From assembly GCF_014898815.1 (NCBI RefSeq), contig NW_026515540.1, forward strand, positions 1,674,001 to 1,738,000: DNA of 64,000 nt, given 5' to 3'. Position 1 is the first letter of the stretch; every line of letters starts with the position of its first letter. The notes below the pieces were generated by a model. That model did no database searches. It was not told where the DNA came from and saw only the letters and a list, made by a program, of their open reading frames with translations. This document shows, one piece after another, positions 13,101-23,510 of this stretch. The position numbers and the translations under genes were made by a program. This DNA comes from Panonychus citri. Its lineage: Eukaryota > Arthropoda > Arachnida > Trombidiformes > Tetranychidae.

Positions 13101-15212
13101 TATCGTCAAGTTAATTTAACAAACGATAAATGAATATTTTTACCATGCGAAAATAGACTAACAAAGTTGTAAGACTTAATTTAGTTAATGTATCCAGCAA
13201 TTAGTAATGTTATCGATTATCATATAAATCTATTGGATTTCTGACAGTTGAAACATTTTTCTAATGCTGATTCGTTTAAAATTGTTTAATTAGTAATTAA
13301 TTGTAGATAATTTTTACCTCAATATTGAGCTTGGTTTTGGATTCGCTCATTGTTGGTACTGAACCAGATTCTGAATCATTGAATGGAATGGGTGGGAATG
13401 CTGAGATGGAAGGAACTGAATTTATGGAACCAATAGAGCCAGAAATTTGCTAAAGATAAAAAGTATAGAAGATAAATAATTACGCTAAATTAGAAATTGA
13501 TTATTCTTTGATTGAACTTTTAATTACCTGATGGTATAAAGCTAAATGACGTTCAACAGCTTCAGGATCATTCAATATACGGGTTGGTACTGCTGGTCCA
13601 CTGCTTTGGAGTACATGGACATCGGAAGATGGTTCAATTGGTCGGGCAACTATTAAACGAACATCAGTTCCAGCTATTCGAAGTACCTGAGCGACTTGTT
13701 CTGAGCTCATTCCTCTAAGGTTAACATCATTTATCTGAAGTATATGGTCACCAATTTGCAATCGACCATCTCGATCAGCTACTCCTCCAGGTAATATGGT
13801 TTTAACTACAACTCCGGTTGATCGACCTCCAATAATACCAAATCCAAGGCCACTTTCTTCATTAATTAAATCAATAGACTCCACTTGAGCCCATTCAGTT
13901 GAAACTACCATATCTTGTTGACCTAATTTTTTATTGTCGTTCTCAAGGATCTCATCAATCACATTGGGATCATCTGAACTGAGATTGAAATCTCCGGTGA
14001 CAAGTTTCTCGTCCAGGAATGTTGATCGATTAAGGTTACCTATGGAATCGTGGACACCTTTCGATGAGAGTAAATCAATACCTTTCGGGTGAGGAATACA
14101 GTTTTCGTATATTTTACCGTCTAGGCTGAGAATGCGGTCATTGTTTTGGTCATTCCTAAGAAAATATATATATGAAAAGAAAGAGAAAATCTTAATGAGT
14201 ATCAAGTTGAGACAATTTAGAGTAAAAGATAATAATGTAATTATTATTGTGGATTTTTTCCATTACTCACAATTAATTAACAGAACAAAGTGATTGTGAT
14301 TATTATTTATTTACAGAGATTAATATCTTTCACCTCTTTTAACTCACTGATTAAATATAATTGGTATTAGTTGGATAAAAATGACAATATGAAGAGCTAA
14401 TTATCATCATCTACCATTATTGTAGGTAATTAAAGACATAAACTTACAATGATTAGCTAATGAAGTACATGTTTGATTATTAATAAGGCTTAATTGACTG
14501 GATTTAGAAAAATAAATCAGACATTAAAAGGTGATGCTTGAGTAAGTGTACCCAAAGTAATTGCATGCTGATAATTAATAAATAAACAAGGGGATACAAA
14601 GGATAATGATTATCTAGAAAGGATAACTATTAGATTAGTGATAAATTAATTCACATTTGAATAGATTAGTGGTTAATCATAATTTAGATAATGATAGTAA
14701 TAGCAATGATAATAATAGTAGCTAATGTAATAATTATAACGTTGACTAAAACAACATAACATTATTGTTGGTGGTTAGATGTTGAATTAATAGATTAATA
14801 GAGAGAGAAGATTAAAACACACAATTAGGAAAACTAATCAATTAATTAGAATCAAATATAAGAAGTGACAGTTAATAAGTAAACTGGATAACCAGCGACA
14901 AGTAAGAAGAGAAGGAGAAAGAAAATAAATAGCGAATTGTCAGTCATGGATGATGAAGAAGATGGGAACACTGGGAATGATGAGGATGAAGAAAAGGAAA
15001 ACAAAGTAGACAAAGAGAATAGCCTGGGAAAGAATCAGGCAGAAAAAAAACAATGGGAACAATTAGTAAATCGTAGGTTGATTTATAAAATGGAAGATGA
15101 ATGATTTAGATTTCACTTGGAATAATTTAAATGGGAAATAGTCACACAAAAAGGTTGATCTAAATTTTGATGATTTAAATGCAAGAAAGAGAAAAGAGGA
15201 TAAAAATTGGGA

Positions 15213-15285
<73 letters not shown>

Positions 15286-18200
15286 AGAGATTAAGTTGAG
15301 TGAGTTTGCTGGATGAAAATGAATGAAGAAAACATTGGTAGAGACACGATTAGTTGAATCGGAAAGTGTATTATATTCAATTGGAACAGAATCTTGGACA
15401 GAATTTTCCCTGAATCATGTTAGTGCGCCTTCTCTCTGGTCTATTCAGGTTCCATCATCATGATATTATAAATCTATTCATCTACATGATATTGGCAGCA
15501 CTGGTAAGAGACAATATATATTTGATAACAACAGATTTTGCGCCAAAAAATTATGATAACATTTTTTACGCAATCAACTGTCTCTCGATTTTTTTATCGA
15601 TCCAATTTTATTCAGAATGATGCTCAGACTGTTCAGTAAAAATGCTGAATAGTTTTTTTTCTGGTATCAGGGGGAGAGGGAAAGGTGAAAATAATAACAA
15701 CCATATAAAGAACCGGAATAAGTGATAAATAAATGAATAGTTTCAGTTGAGATGGAAAGAGCATTGAAAATATCTAAATAAATAATTATTGGGAGTTTGA
15801 TATTACACCTTTTTTTACATTAATCTGGAAATTATTGTAATAATAACATGTTAACTTTTTGGGTGTATGAATATTTCAAGTTTTGATTATCAGCTGAAAA
15901 GATTCAGGGTAATCTTTGTATCAATAGAAATGAAGAAATTATTTATATCATGAAATATATTCTGAGACCCTGAACGTGTAAGTTTTTTCAATGAGATTTA
16001 CATGGTATTTGCAATGATAATTGAATTGCAAATGTACATAAATATACATAAATTTATGAATAAGATGGTGATGCCTTGAATACAGAGAAGCTGGAAGCAA
16101 AAATAATTACGATTTTCTAGATAATTAACTTAATTTAGTTAGTGAGTGTATCAACGGCAATGGGGAAACAATAAGAAAAGTTGATATGATTTTCTTTTTC
16201 GTAACAATTAAGGGGAGAAAGGGAAATGATTGACGATCAAGATGATTTGAAGAGATGATAAATAGATTTAAATAGATTATGGGAAAAGAAAATTGAATTT
16301 ATTCCTTAGGAGATGAGGAAAAGGGAAAAAGGATAAAGAAAAGTGATAGATTGAAGAAATTCATATTAAAAGACCAGAGAGATTTGATTGAAAAGTTAAA
16401 ATAGAACAAATAATTTCTCATGTAAATTCAAATTCTACCTTTAGAAAATACTATCAATCACAATATTATCTTCAACAATGATGCTCAATCTAATCTAACG
16501 AAGCTTTTACTCGAGTCAAGTTAAAATGATTAAATAACAATTTGATAATATTCACATACAAGGTATTACAATGATCCATTATGATGATCGTTATTACTGT
16601 ATTAAGATGGAAACAGGTAAATAAAGGTACATTAGTTGATAGAAAGTAAGTAGCAGGTTAACAATCAATGAATTATAATCTAACAATAGAGATAATGTAG
16701 TTACTATTATTATTATTATTTCTTGTTTATTGATGATTCTTGTATCAAATCAACTTGAATAGAGGAAGAGAGAAAATTTTCACCAAGATCACCTTTGATT
16801 TGGGAATAAGAACAAAAAAAAACAATAAGAAACAACAATTTAAGTGTATGTGAATAGTGATTATAATGATTATGTGAAGTTTTTTTCTTCTTAATATTCT
16901 TTGACTGTTTACATCCGTTAATTTGCTAAAATAATGGGCAATCAACAGAAATAAACTTAACACTAAACACTTAAAGATACTGATTGGTGTATATTAGAAA
17001 AATATCATCATCGACCTTTAAAGTCTAATCATCAATTAAAATATTAGTAATATTATTAACCAATTAGATTTTATCTTTGAGAAACAATCAACTGATTATA
17101 AAAAGAAACAAAGAAGAAAATATTACAATTGAATGAACTTCATCTCGAATCATCTTCATATCAGAATATCAAGATAATTTTCTTTTATAATCCAATTAAA
17201 GTAACCAATTAATTTCCATAGGATTTTAATGAACCAATTGACAGAAATTTATTGATCCTCCAAGAGGTGACTAATTACAGTCGTCCGAAGACTGAGCAGC
17301 CTCAAGTGCTGCTCTCGATCGGTCATCTGAGCCACCGAATGATAGAGAATACAAAGCAAAAAATTTTCATTTTGTTTACAATTGAAAATAAATAAATAAA
17401 TAAATAAAAAATTAATCAATTAATCCTTTTTTAAACAATTTAGACATTTGATCTTTCATTTTAGTATATTGTTCATATAATTCAGGTGGTGGATCTGTAA
17501 AATAGGGGAAGGTAAAAGTATTCTGTCGAGAAGTTGTTGGTGTCATAGTTCACATAAGAAACGTGTTTTTCAGTATTCTGTCTCAGAGTATTCTGTCTTG
17601 CTGAACCTACCTGATTATTTGTATTCATTTTGATCTCCACACTTAGTACTTCAATTTTTATGATAAAACACAACTTAAATATTAATTATTTAGTTAAATT
17701 TAACAATTTAATTCTTATAATTTTTCCAACAGAAAGAAAATAGAATATCTCAATGTCTAATATTGAATTCGATAGATGTCACTAGTGTATTGGAACGAAT
17801 ATCTTGGAATTTTTTTCTTCTTTCTTTTCATATTCTATTCTAAAGATGATGGAAAAGTGAGCTTATCTTAACCATAAGGTGATTAAGAAAAAGAAACACC
17901 CTTTTAGGAGAGAAAATTGATCTATGCTATTAAAAGATAAGAATAATAAGGTAATGATAATTAGAAATGTAATGCTAATGATGCATTTAGGGTAAGGTAA
18001 CATGGAGAAAATGAAAGGTACAGAGGATCAGAACTATTAGAATAGAATAAGAATATTATTATAATTCTATTCTATTCTATTCTTGAAATTAAGTCTTGAA
18101 TCACCTTTTTCTCTCTCTATGTCATTTATCGTGTATAATTCATATGATTGACATTGTTTCAACCAAACCCAATTGGAAATAAATGGTTGTGACATGCAAT

Positions 18201-19040
18201 TTAATGATATACAAATAAAATTGATGAGAAAAGGTTGAACTAATAATTCATCAAGTTAATAATGCTGATAACTTCATGGTGGAGAAATTAACTTGGTGAT
18301 AATGTAATTAGATAGTAAAAATTGATGGATAAAAAGTAGACAAGGTAGGAATATAAAAGGGAAGATGAGGAAGATGATGAAATGTAGAAAATTGGGCTGA
18401 ACATATTTAGTGAAGAGAAGATAAAGCGAAAAAAAGAAGACTAATTACTCTTGTTTTCCTTTTCTCTTTACTTTTTCTTTGTTTCTTTTGTTTTTTTCAA
18501 CTATCAATAGAAAATCAATAAGATGGAAGAGCGAAAAAAAGGGATAAATTTTTTTCTTCTTCAAAATGGAACTAACCTTTTACCATCACCATTAGTATCG
18601 TTAACACTTGAACTTGTACTTGCACCGCCATTAGGATTACCGCCGGTTGGAATGTTTAAAATTAGTTGTCCAGTTTCCGAAACAATGTCAAAATCAAGAG
18701 GTAGAATCGATGGATGTTTAATTAATTCACTTTTAAGCTTATCCAGAGATTCCTTTACGGTAACAATAGAACCAAATACTGGACACTGGAGAACATTGAT
18801 TATCATCTCAATATCTTTACGTAATTGATCCTCGTTTGGTCCACCATTTCCACCAATTAGATTGGGTGAATTTTTAATATTCTGTAAAAATTTGGCAATG
18901 GTTTCAATTTCCTTTGCTTTAACACCAATACCATTACTTTCAACATCATTGTTGTTATTAACAAAACCAGAACCACTGCTACTATTATTACTACTGCTGC
19001 TGGTGATAGTTGTCGAGGTCATTTTCATTTCTCCAATCAA
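3744..19040 (-). CDS. Patj: Patj/MUPP1-type L27 + multi-PDZ polarity scaffold (3' end off window)
   Basis: Crumbs-complex scaffold: in this family the L27 binds Pals1/Stardust and the PDZ domains tether junction proteins at the apical cortex. Exons I infer (minus): 19040-18577, 14155-13528, 13449-13318, 12517-12286, 12164-11640, 11411-10855, 10719-10483, 8361-8239, 7886-7592, 7398-7197, 7129-6995, 6107-5686, 4820-3897, 3825-3744. All have AG/GT borders and agree in phase except the last junction. About 1,625 residues are visible. L27 is at roughly 41-105. PDZ domains lie near 245-330 (GLGFGIIGG), 463-545 (GLGITIAGY), 645-735 (GLGISLEG), 825-910 (GLGFSILDY), 1050-1140 (PLGLTLEL) and 1373-1465 (GLGISIVGG). 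The first four follow the fly Patj order; the last two match MUPP1/PATJ-only domains. The start could be M1, M5 or M7. The N-terminus is Ser/Asn-rich. Oddities: a tandem duplication in PDZ3, a possible short isoform, and a phase clash at the left end. Confidence 0.9.
5101..5257. repeat. Perfect 80-bp tandem duplication in a Patj intron
   Basis: The block beginning CAAATAATAATTG at 5101 recurs at 5181 and stays identical through the closing TTAATCAAA, giving two copies with an 80-bp period. It lies in the intron between the 6107-5686 and 4820-3897 exons. The lack of divergence suggests a recent duplication or an assembly repeat. Confidence 0.9.
10116..10156. repeat. (GA)n microsatellite
   Basis: Roughly 20 GA dinucleotides in a row, in the Patj intron between the PDZ4 exon and the 8361-8239 exon. 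It lies just downstream, in gene orientation, of the possible short-isoform stop. Confidence 0.95.
10339..10482 (-). other. Possible alternative 3' end of Patj (short four-PDZ isoform)
   Basis: The PDZ4 exon reaches a good GTGAGT donor after 10483. Without splicing, the frame continues for 48 codons, including a stretch SIPPPPSWGERG, before TAA at 10339. Reading through gives a protein of about 972 residues with L27 and four PDZ domains, close to the four-PDZ fly Patj, which also ends in a proline-rich tail. Splicing at the donor joins in phase 0 to 8361-8239 and adds the MUPP1-like PDZ domains. That the extension is protein-like is observed; that it is used as an isoform is inference. Confidence 0.5.
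11296..11776 (-). repeat. ~254-bp partial tandem duplication inside the Patj PDZ3 coding region
   Basis: Copy one is 11296-11550 and copy two is 11550-11776. They are near-identical around the block containing GGTACC (11407 and 11635). Differences: 38 bases in copy one are replaced by 12 in copy two near 11585-11596; copy one has a 3-base insertion (AACAACAATC) near 11466; and one base is missing from a T run near 11505. Read straight through, the minus strand hits TAA just after PHHY near 11594. Removing 11412-11639 rejoins an intact PDZ3 in frame, and AG|GT is present at matching positions in both copies. Confidence 0.9.
14156..17230. other. Long Patj intron, A+T-rich
   Basis: This lies between the L27 exon (ending 18577, phase 2) and the first-PDZ exon (starting 14155, phase 2), which join cleanly. 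It contains a long GA run (15216-15282), GAT-type repeats and scattered purine-rich blocks. I see no PDZ-like or other recognisable coding exon between 14156 and 17230 on either strand. Confidence 0.6.
15216..15282. repeat. Long (GA)n microsatellite
   Basis: About 33 GA dinucleotides in a row, the longest simple repeat in the window, inside the large Patj intron. Confidence 0.97.
17271..17628 (-). CDS. Candidate small gene or alternative terminal exons nested in the Patj intron
   Basis: Not recognised. On the minus strand, ATG at 17628 (MNTNNQ) is followed by donor-like GT at 17610 or 17606. A pyrimidine-flanked acceptor at 17495 opens DPPPELYEQYTKMKDQMSKL and ends in FKKGLIN and TGA (17416-17418). 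A second acceptor at 17327 opens a G+C-rich exon, DDRSRAALEAAQSSDDCN, with TAG at 17271-17273. Both acceptors leave AT in phase 1, so either could follow the donor at 17606. AATAAA on the minus strand near 17250 fits a transcript end. An upstream AG near 17648 would also accept the phase-2 donor of the Patj L27 exon, so these could be alternative Patj 3' exons. Exon choice and function are uncertain. Confidence 0.35.
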
Positions 19041-20286
19041 ATTACCATTACAATATAATACATAACACTTTAATTAATGGTTAATTATTAAGTAGTTAAT
19101 AGTGAAAATAAAACAACATTTTCAATCAACACACAAAAACGAAACAAAAAAAAATCTTCTTGTGTTAAAGTTGCTAAGCAACAAAAGAATTTTACGTTTT
19201 TTTCTTCGCGCCGTCTGGTGGATTTTCCTTCAACTATTTACTCTTTTTCTTGATTTTAATCTAATTGTTTTCTAACTTTTCGATTTCTTTATAAATTAAA
19301 TGTAATAAAACTCGTATTTTGGCTAATTAGTTGACTGCTATCAGAATTTCTCATCTTCCATTCCACTTTGATAGAAATCGAGTCGTGGATTGAAACAATA
19401 TCGATGCAACGAAATCAAGTGAGTGAATTATGAAGTTAATTATTTAGCAACGATTAAAATATTTATTGATAGAAATTTAAATTTTTCGAGAATCGAACAT
19501 TAAAATTAACTCTTAATGGTCTCAGATTTGGCTTTTTTTGTAAAATCCGAGCTCAAATGGACTTAATCATCGACGTAAACTTTACACTCAGTTGACAACT
19601 TCCTCATCTCCATCAACATGATTACTAACAATTAACATTAATTACAATTTTAAATGTTATTAATCAATATGTAAACTCGACAAACTTCCGTTATTTCTGT
19701 AAAAAAAACTGAGCGATTAGTTGAGTGGCTTAATTGGTTTACAGATTGATTCTCTGAAGTTGATGTCTCAAGTATAAGTCACTTGGTGTAAATGAATTTC
19801 TCTAATCAATTGGATTGAATTTTTCATTCTCTTGGATTGCAAATTGAATTAAAGTTGATTTTGCTTGTCAATGTTGATCATCTGGTTCAATTCTATATGA
19901 TTGAAAGGGTTAGTCTTGTTTTCGTTACTTTTTGTTATTTGATTGGATATCAATTGGATCGAAGTGATTTTAAAATTTGATTTGATTTGATTTGACTTGA
20001 CGAGATTTTTTCTCATCTTAAAATATTAAAATAATTACAAAACATATTGATGACATAATCATGATCAATTTAGAAATTATCATGTAATTGAAGTGAATAG
20101 TTTGTTTCATATAGAATGTTAATCTTGTGGCTTGTTGGCTTTGATTGTGATGACGAATTAAAAAAGACGATATTTTTAATCTCATTGACTTTATATGATT
20201 AACGTTCCCGTTTGATTAGATGACTTGATTTGTTGAGGTTTCTCTTTTAACGATTGTACATTGGAATATAATCATTGTGATTTAGA
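19041..20286. other. Intergenic: Patj upstream region and CHMP6 downstream region
   Basis: No gene seen. About 165 bp upstream of the Patj start lies TTCGCGC (19205-19211), in one of the few CG-rich spots here. The rest is A+T-rich and should contain the Patj promoter and leader and the CHMP6 3' flank (both genes are on the minus strand). Confidence 0.55.
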
Positions 20287-21301
20287 TCAACTGGCTACAA
20301 GAGCTTCTCTCTTTTTCTCTGTTGATTTTCTAGATTCTTTTCTTGCAGCCGATGATGATTCTTCTTCCTCTTCTTGGTCTTCATTGTTTTCTCCACCTAT
20401 TGGAATAAAAATAATGGAAAATGAGCTCATTCATCTAATTCTTTATGATTTAATTGCAAGCCGAAAGCGAAATTCTTACCGATAGGTTCACCTTGAGGAA
20501 CCTTGGGTAGATTTAGATCTTTCTGTTCATCCATCTCTCTGGTGATTTGGTTAAGTTCCTCCATTAGTTCAGCTTCATCTTCATCATCAAATGCACCACT
20601 AATGATTTGATCAATTTCCTAATAAAAGTAGATAGAAACCAAAATTAATTGTGATTCAAATTTAGCTATAAATGATTTCCAAACTTACCCTTTGTTTTTC
20701 AACACCTTCTCTTGTTTCTTCGAGAATTGTTTCAACTCGTTCAATCGATAAGATTTTATTCAATTCTTTCAAAGCTTTGTTTCCTTGTTCTAATCCTTCA
20801 ACAACTTGAACTTCAATTTGAGCGAATGAAATATCATCAACTAATTTCTCCAAAGTCTCTAGAAGTCCATCTTGTTTAGCGATGACATTTTCGAAATATT
20901 TCTTCTTCTTCAATATTGTAAGAGCTCGTCTATAAAATAAAACAAACCAAAAGAAAAGAAAAACAGAACAAAAGACAAAAGAACAATTAAATTAAATCAA
21001 TGCCAACTAATTATATTCATCTTACTCTTTCTGTCCATTTTGTAGCAATTGACGAGCCAAATTACGTTCATCTTCAAGTCTGCTTTGAATCCTTTTCTGA
21101 TATTGTTTAATTTTATCACGTTGTTGCTTTAATTGCTAAAATTATAAGCAAAAGAAAAAGACAAATCAATTAAAAAGACAAAGAAAATTAATCACAATTA
21201 AAATTCCAATTGAAAATGAATAGATTACTCACCAAAACAGCTCTGTCTTGTTCGGTTACTTTAGGAACGTTTTTCTTATGCTTTCCAAACAAACCTCCCA
21301 T
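20287..21301 (-). CDS. CHMP6: CHMP6 (Vps20), ESCRT-III subunit
   Basis: ESCRT-III component that in known systems links ESCRT-II to Snf7/CHMP4 assembly on endosomes. Five exons (minus): 21301-21233, 21135-21026, 20929-20689, 20618-20480, 20396-20287. All junctions are GT-AG and in phase, giving 222 residues; the human protein is about 200. It starts MGGLFGKHKK, with Gly2 suitable for N-myristoylation as in the family. Next come the VTEQDRAVLQLKQQRDKI helix, the RALTILKKKKY basic helix and an acidic C-terminal half containing IDQIISGAFDDEDEAELMEE. It ends in a short Glu/Ser-rich tail (REALVAS). It sits head-to-head with the copper ATPase gene, 2.2 kb away. The call rests on the family-specific N-terminus rather than general ESCRT-III similarity. 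Confidence 0.95.
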
Positions 21302-23289
21302 TTTAATTATTCCACAAACTATCAATTGTATCACGAATTAATTAAATTAGTAAAAAAAACATTAGAAAAGAAAAAAATTCTAATCATAAACAATTGCAAA
21401 TGAAAAAAAAGAGAAAAGAAAAAAAAATTTCTCTTTGAAAAATATTCTAAATCAGCTGATTCTATTTATCACACTTATCATTTTCTTTTTCTCAACCAAA
21501 GGATTTTAATGTTTTTCTTTGTCATTAATTGATTACAATTAAAAGTTTCGTTAATTAATTTGTTTAATTTAACTTTAATTTAGTTTCTACACTTGATTGG
21601 TAACATTTTTTAATTGTTAGAAATTAAAGTCTAACAAAAACATAGAAATTGAAAGGGAAAACCCAAAAATCTATTGTAATGTTTTCCATTAACTATTAAC
21701 ATCAAGATATTTATTTATGTGATCATTTGTATTTTTATCAGTTTAATTACATATCATAACTTGTAGTAATTAATTTTAATTGTATGAGTAATTATTTACC
21801 TCTTTTCCATGGTAAGTATAGTCTATCCTTAACAAAATAATCTTCACTTTACTGAAAATTGAGCTAAACTGTGGTGAAGAAAATATTTCAAAAATCTACT
21901 AATTACTTGCTTTTTTTGTTATTTTCTTCTTAATTGTTTATTATTCTTAATCATTAATTTATTACAGGTAATATCATATTCTCCCTCTTTGGTGAAATTT
22001 ATTATCCAGTCTACATCATAATTACCCTGATTGTTTTACATTCTATTCCATCATCATCAAAACCATCGGCATCCATAATATAACAACTTCTGGTTATTAT
22101 AATGATTTGATGAAAGTTAACATGGTAATAATCAATTGTCGTTAATTGTTACCAACCAAAGTGCCTCTGAGTTAACAGCCAACCAGGTAATATCTTAAAT
22201 TTACAGTTGATAAATTGTAATAGAAATAATTACCATTCATCAGCTGATTAGAAGATTTGACGTTTAGAATTTTTCCATTTTCTTTTCTCTATAAAATCTA
22301 TTCAAGGATCATTTTTTGTTCTATTCTTTTTAATTTAATTCTAAATTTACCATATCTAGATTGATGGATTCTTCCTCCATTTTCCAATATCTTGTTCATC
22401 TTTAATCATCCTCATTATAATCCTCACCTTCCAGTTACCATTTTATCTTGAAAGAGCCAAAATTTGTTGCTTCAAATTATTGGAATTAAATCAATATCAA
22501 GGTAACAATTAACTACCTTCAAAGTGTTTCTATCAATTAGTAATCCAACCTGTTATTGTTCAGTAATTTTACTTTTGTGTTCTGTTAGTAAAAGAGCTAA
22601 AAGCTTTTTCTTTTCCACTTTCATTTTCCATTGAAAGCAAAAATGGCGATTAGACAACTGTTGATTCTTACAAGTAACTTGCTGATTCTTTCATCAATTC
22701 TCTATGTTAATCAACTTTACATAATCAACAATGATTAGTCTCTTTCCATCTTATTCTCTTATCAATATTAACTTCATGTGTCTCAAATCTCAACAATCAA
22801 TCTACCATTGGTTTATCTATAATCACACCAACTCAAATCTCTTTTCAATTTTTTCATAATCTTCTTCTTCTTCTTGGTTATCCATCTTAACGTCTTCCAC
22901 CCACCACAATCATTTAGATGTTGTGTTTATTTCCATTGACATCATCATCTTCATCTTCATTTACCATCATCATCTCTTCCTGATCAGAACCCTGACCTTT
23001 CATACTGAGTATCATTGTAACTTCCATGACATGTTTACTCGTAGTGATTTTATTTCATTTTTTTTTGTTGTTTGTGCTAATTAATAATTCACAACACCCA
23101 TTTAATTAATTATCTAAAATCTGTTTACTCTAATTGTAACCAATTCTCTCCCTTCATCGTTAGCATAATATCCAGAGTCTATGTCCTTCTTGTTTCTCCT
23201 TCAACATCATCATATGTGCTTAATTTTCACCATCAATTATTTCTGATATACTTAAACCATTCACTTATATCTCTTTCTTTTCTTTTCTC

Positions 23290-23320
<31 letters not shown>

Positions 23321-23510
23321 TTTCATCATTATCTTCTTCATCACCTCTTGTAAAATTATCATCAACATAATTACTACAATTGAAAATCCATCTAACCTGA
23401 CACGAAACTACAAACACACGGATTCAATTACTATCCTCTCAAGTTCAATTACTGTGCCAATCAATTAACCACCAGATTACTATTTTATTTTAACCATTAA
23501 CTAATTAGCA
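21302..23510. other. Divergent intergenic region between CHMP6 and ATP7
   Basis: No coding exon seen. The right half becomes pyrimidine-rich, with TTC and (TCA)n runs, consistent with the leader of the plus-strand copper ATPase. I looked here for exons encoding further GMTCxxC metal-binding domains and found none. Confidence 0.6.
23290..23320. repeat. (TCA)n microsatellite in the ATP7 upstream region
   Basis: About ten TCA triplets in a row, roughly 200 bp upstream of the ATP7 start codon, probably in the 5' UTR or promoter. Confidence 0.95.

Noticed and set aside
15417..15620. Plus-strand 67-codon hydrophobic frame in the Patj intron
   Set aside because: No splice context, family resemblance or conserved motif; chance frame.
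17278..17350. G+C-rich block considered as a tRNA or snRNA gene
   Set aside because: It has no tRNA arms, no GGTTCGA-type T loop and no known snRNA box; open protein frames and a downstream AATAAA fit a terminal exon or UTR better.
18523..18828. Plus-strand open frame of 101 codons
   Set aside because: It is antisense to the Patj L27 exon, which matches fly Patj (PSILPLDFDI); the plus frame resembles nothing.
21302..23510. Searched for additional GMTCxxC domains of ATP7
   Set aside because: None found in any frame; the region lacks coding signal.
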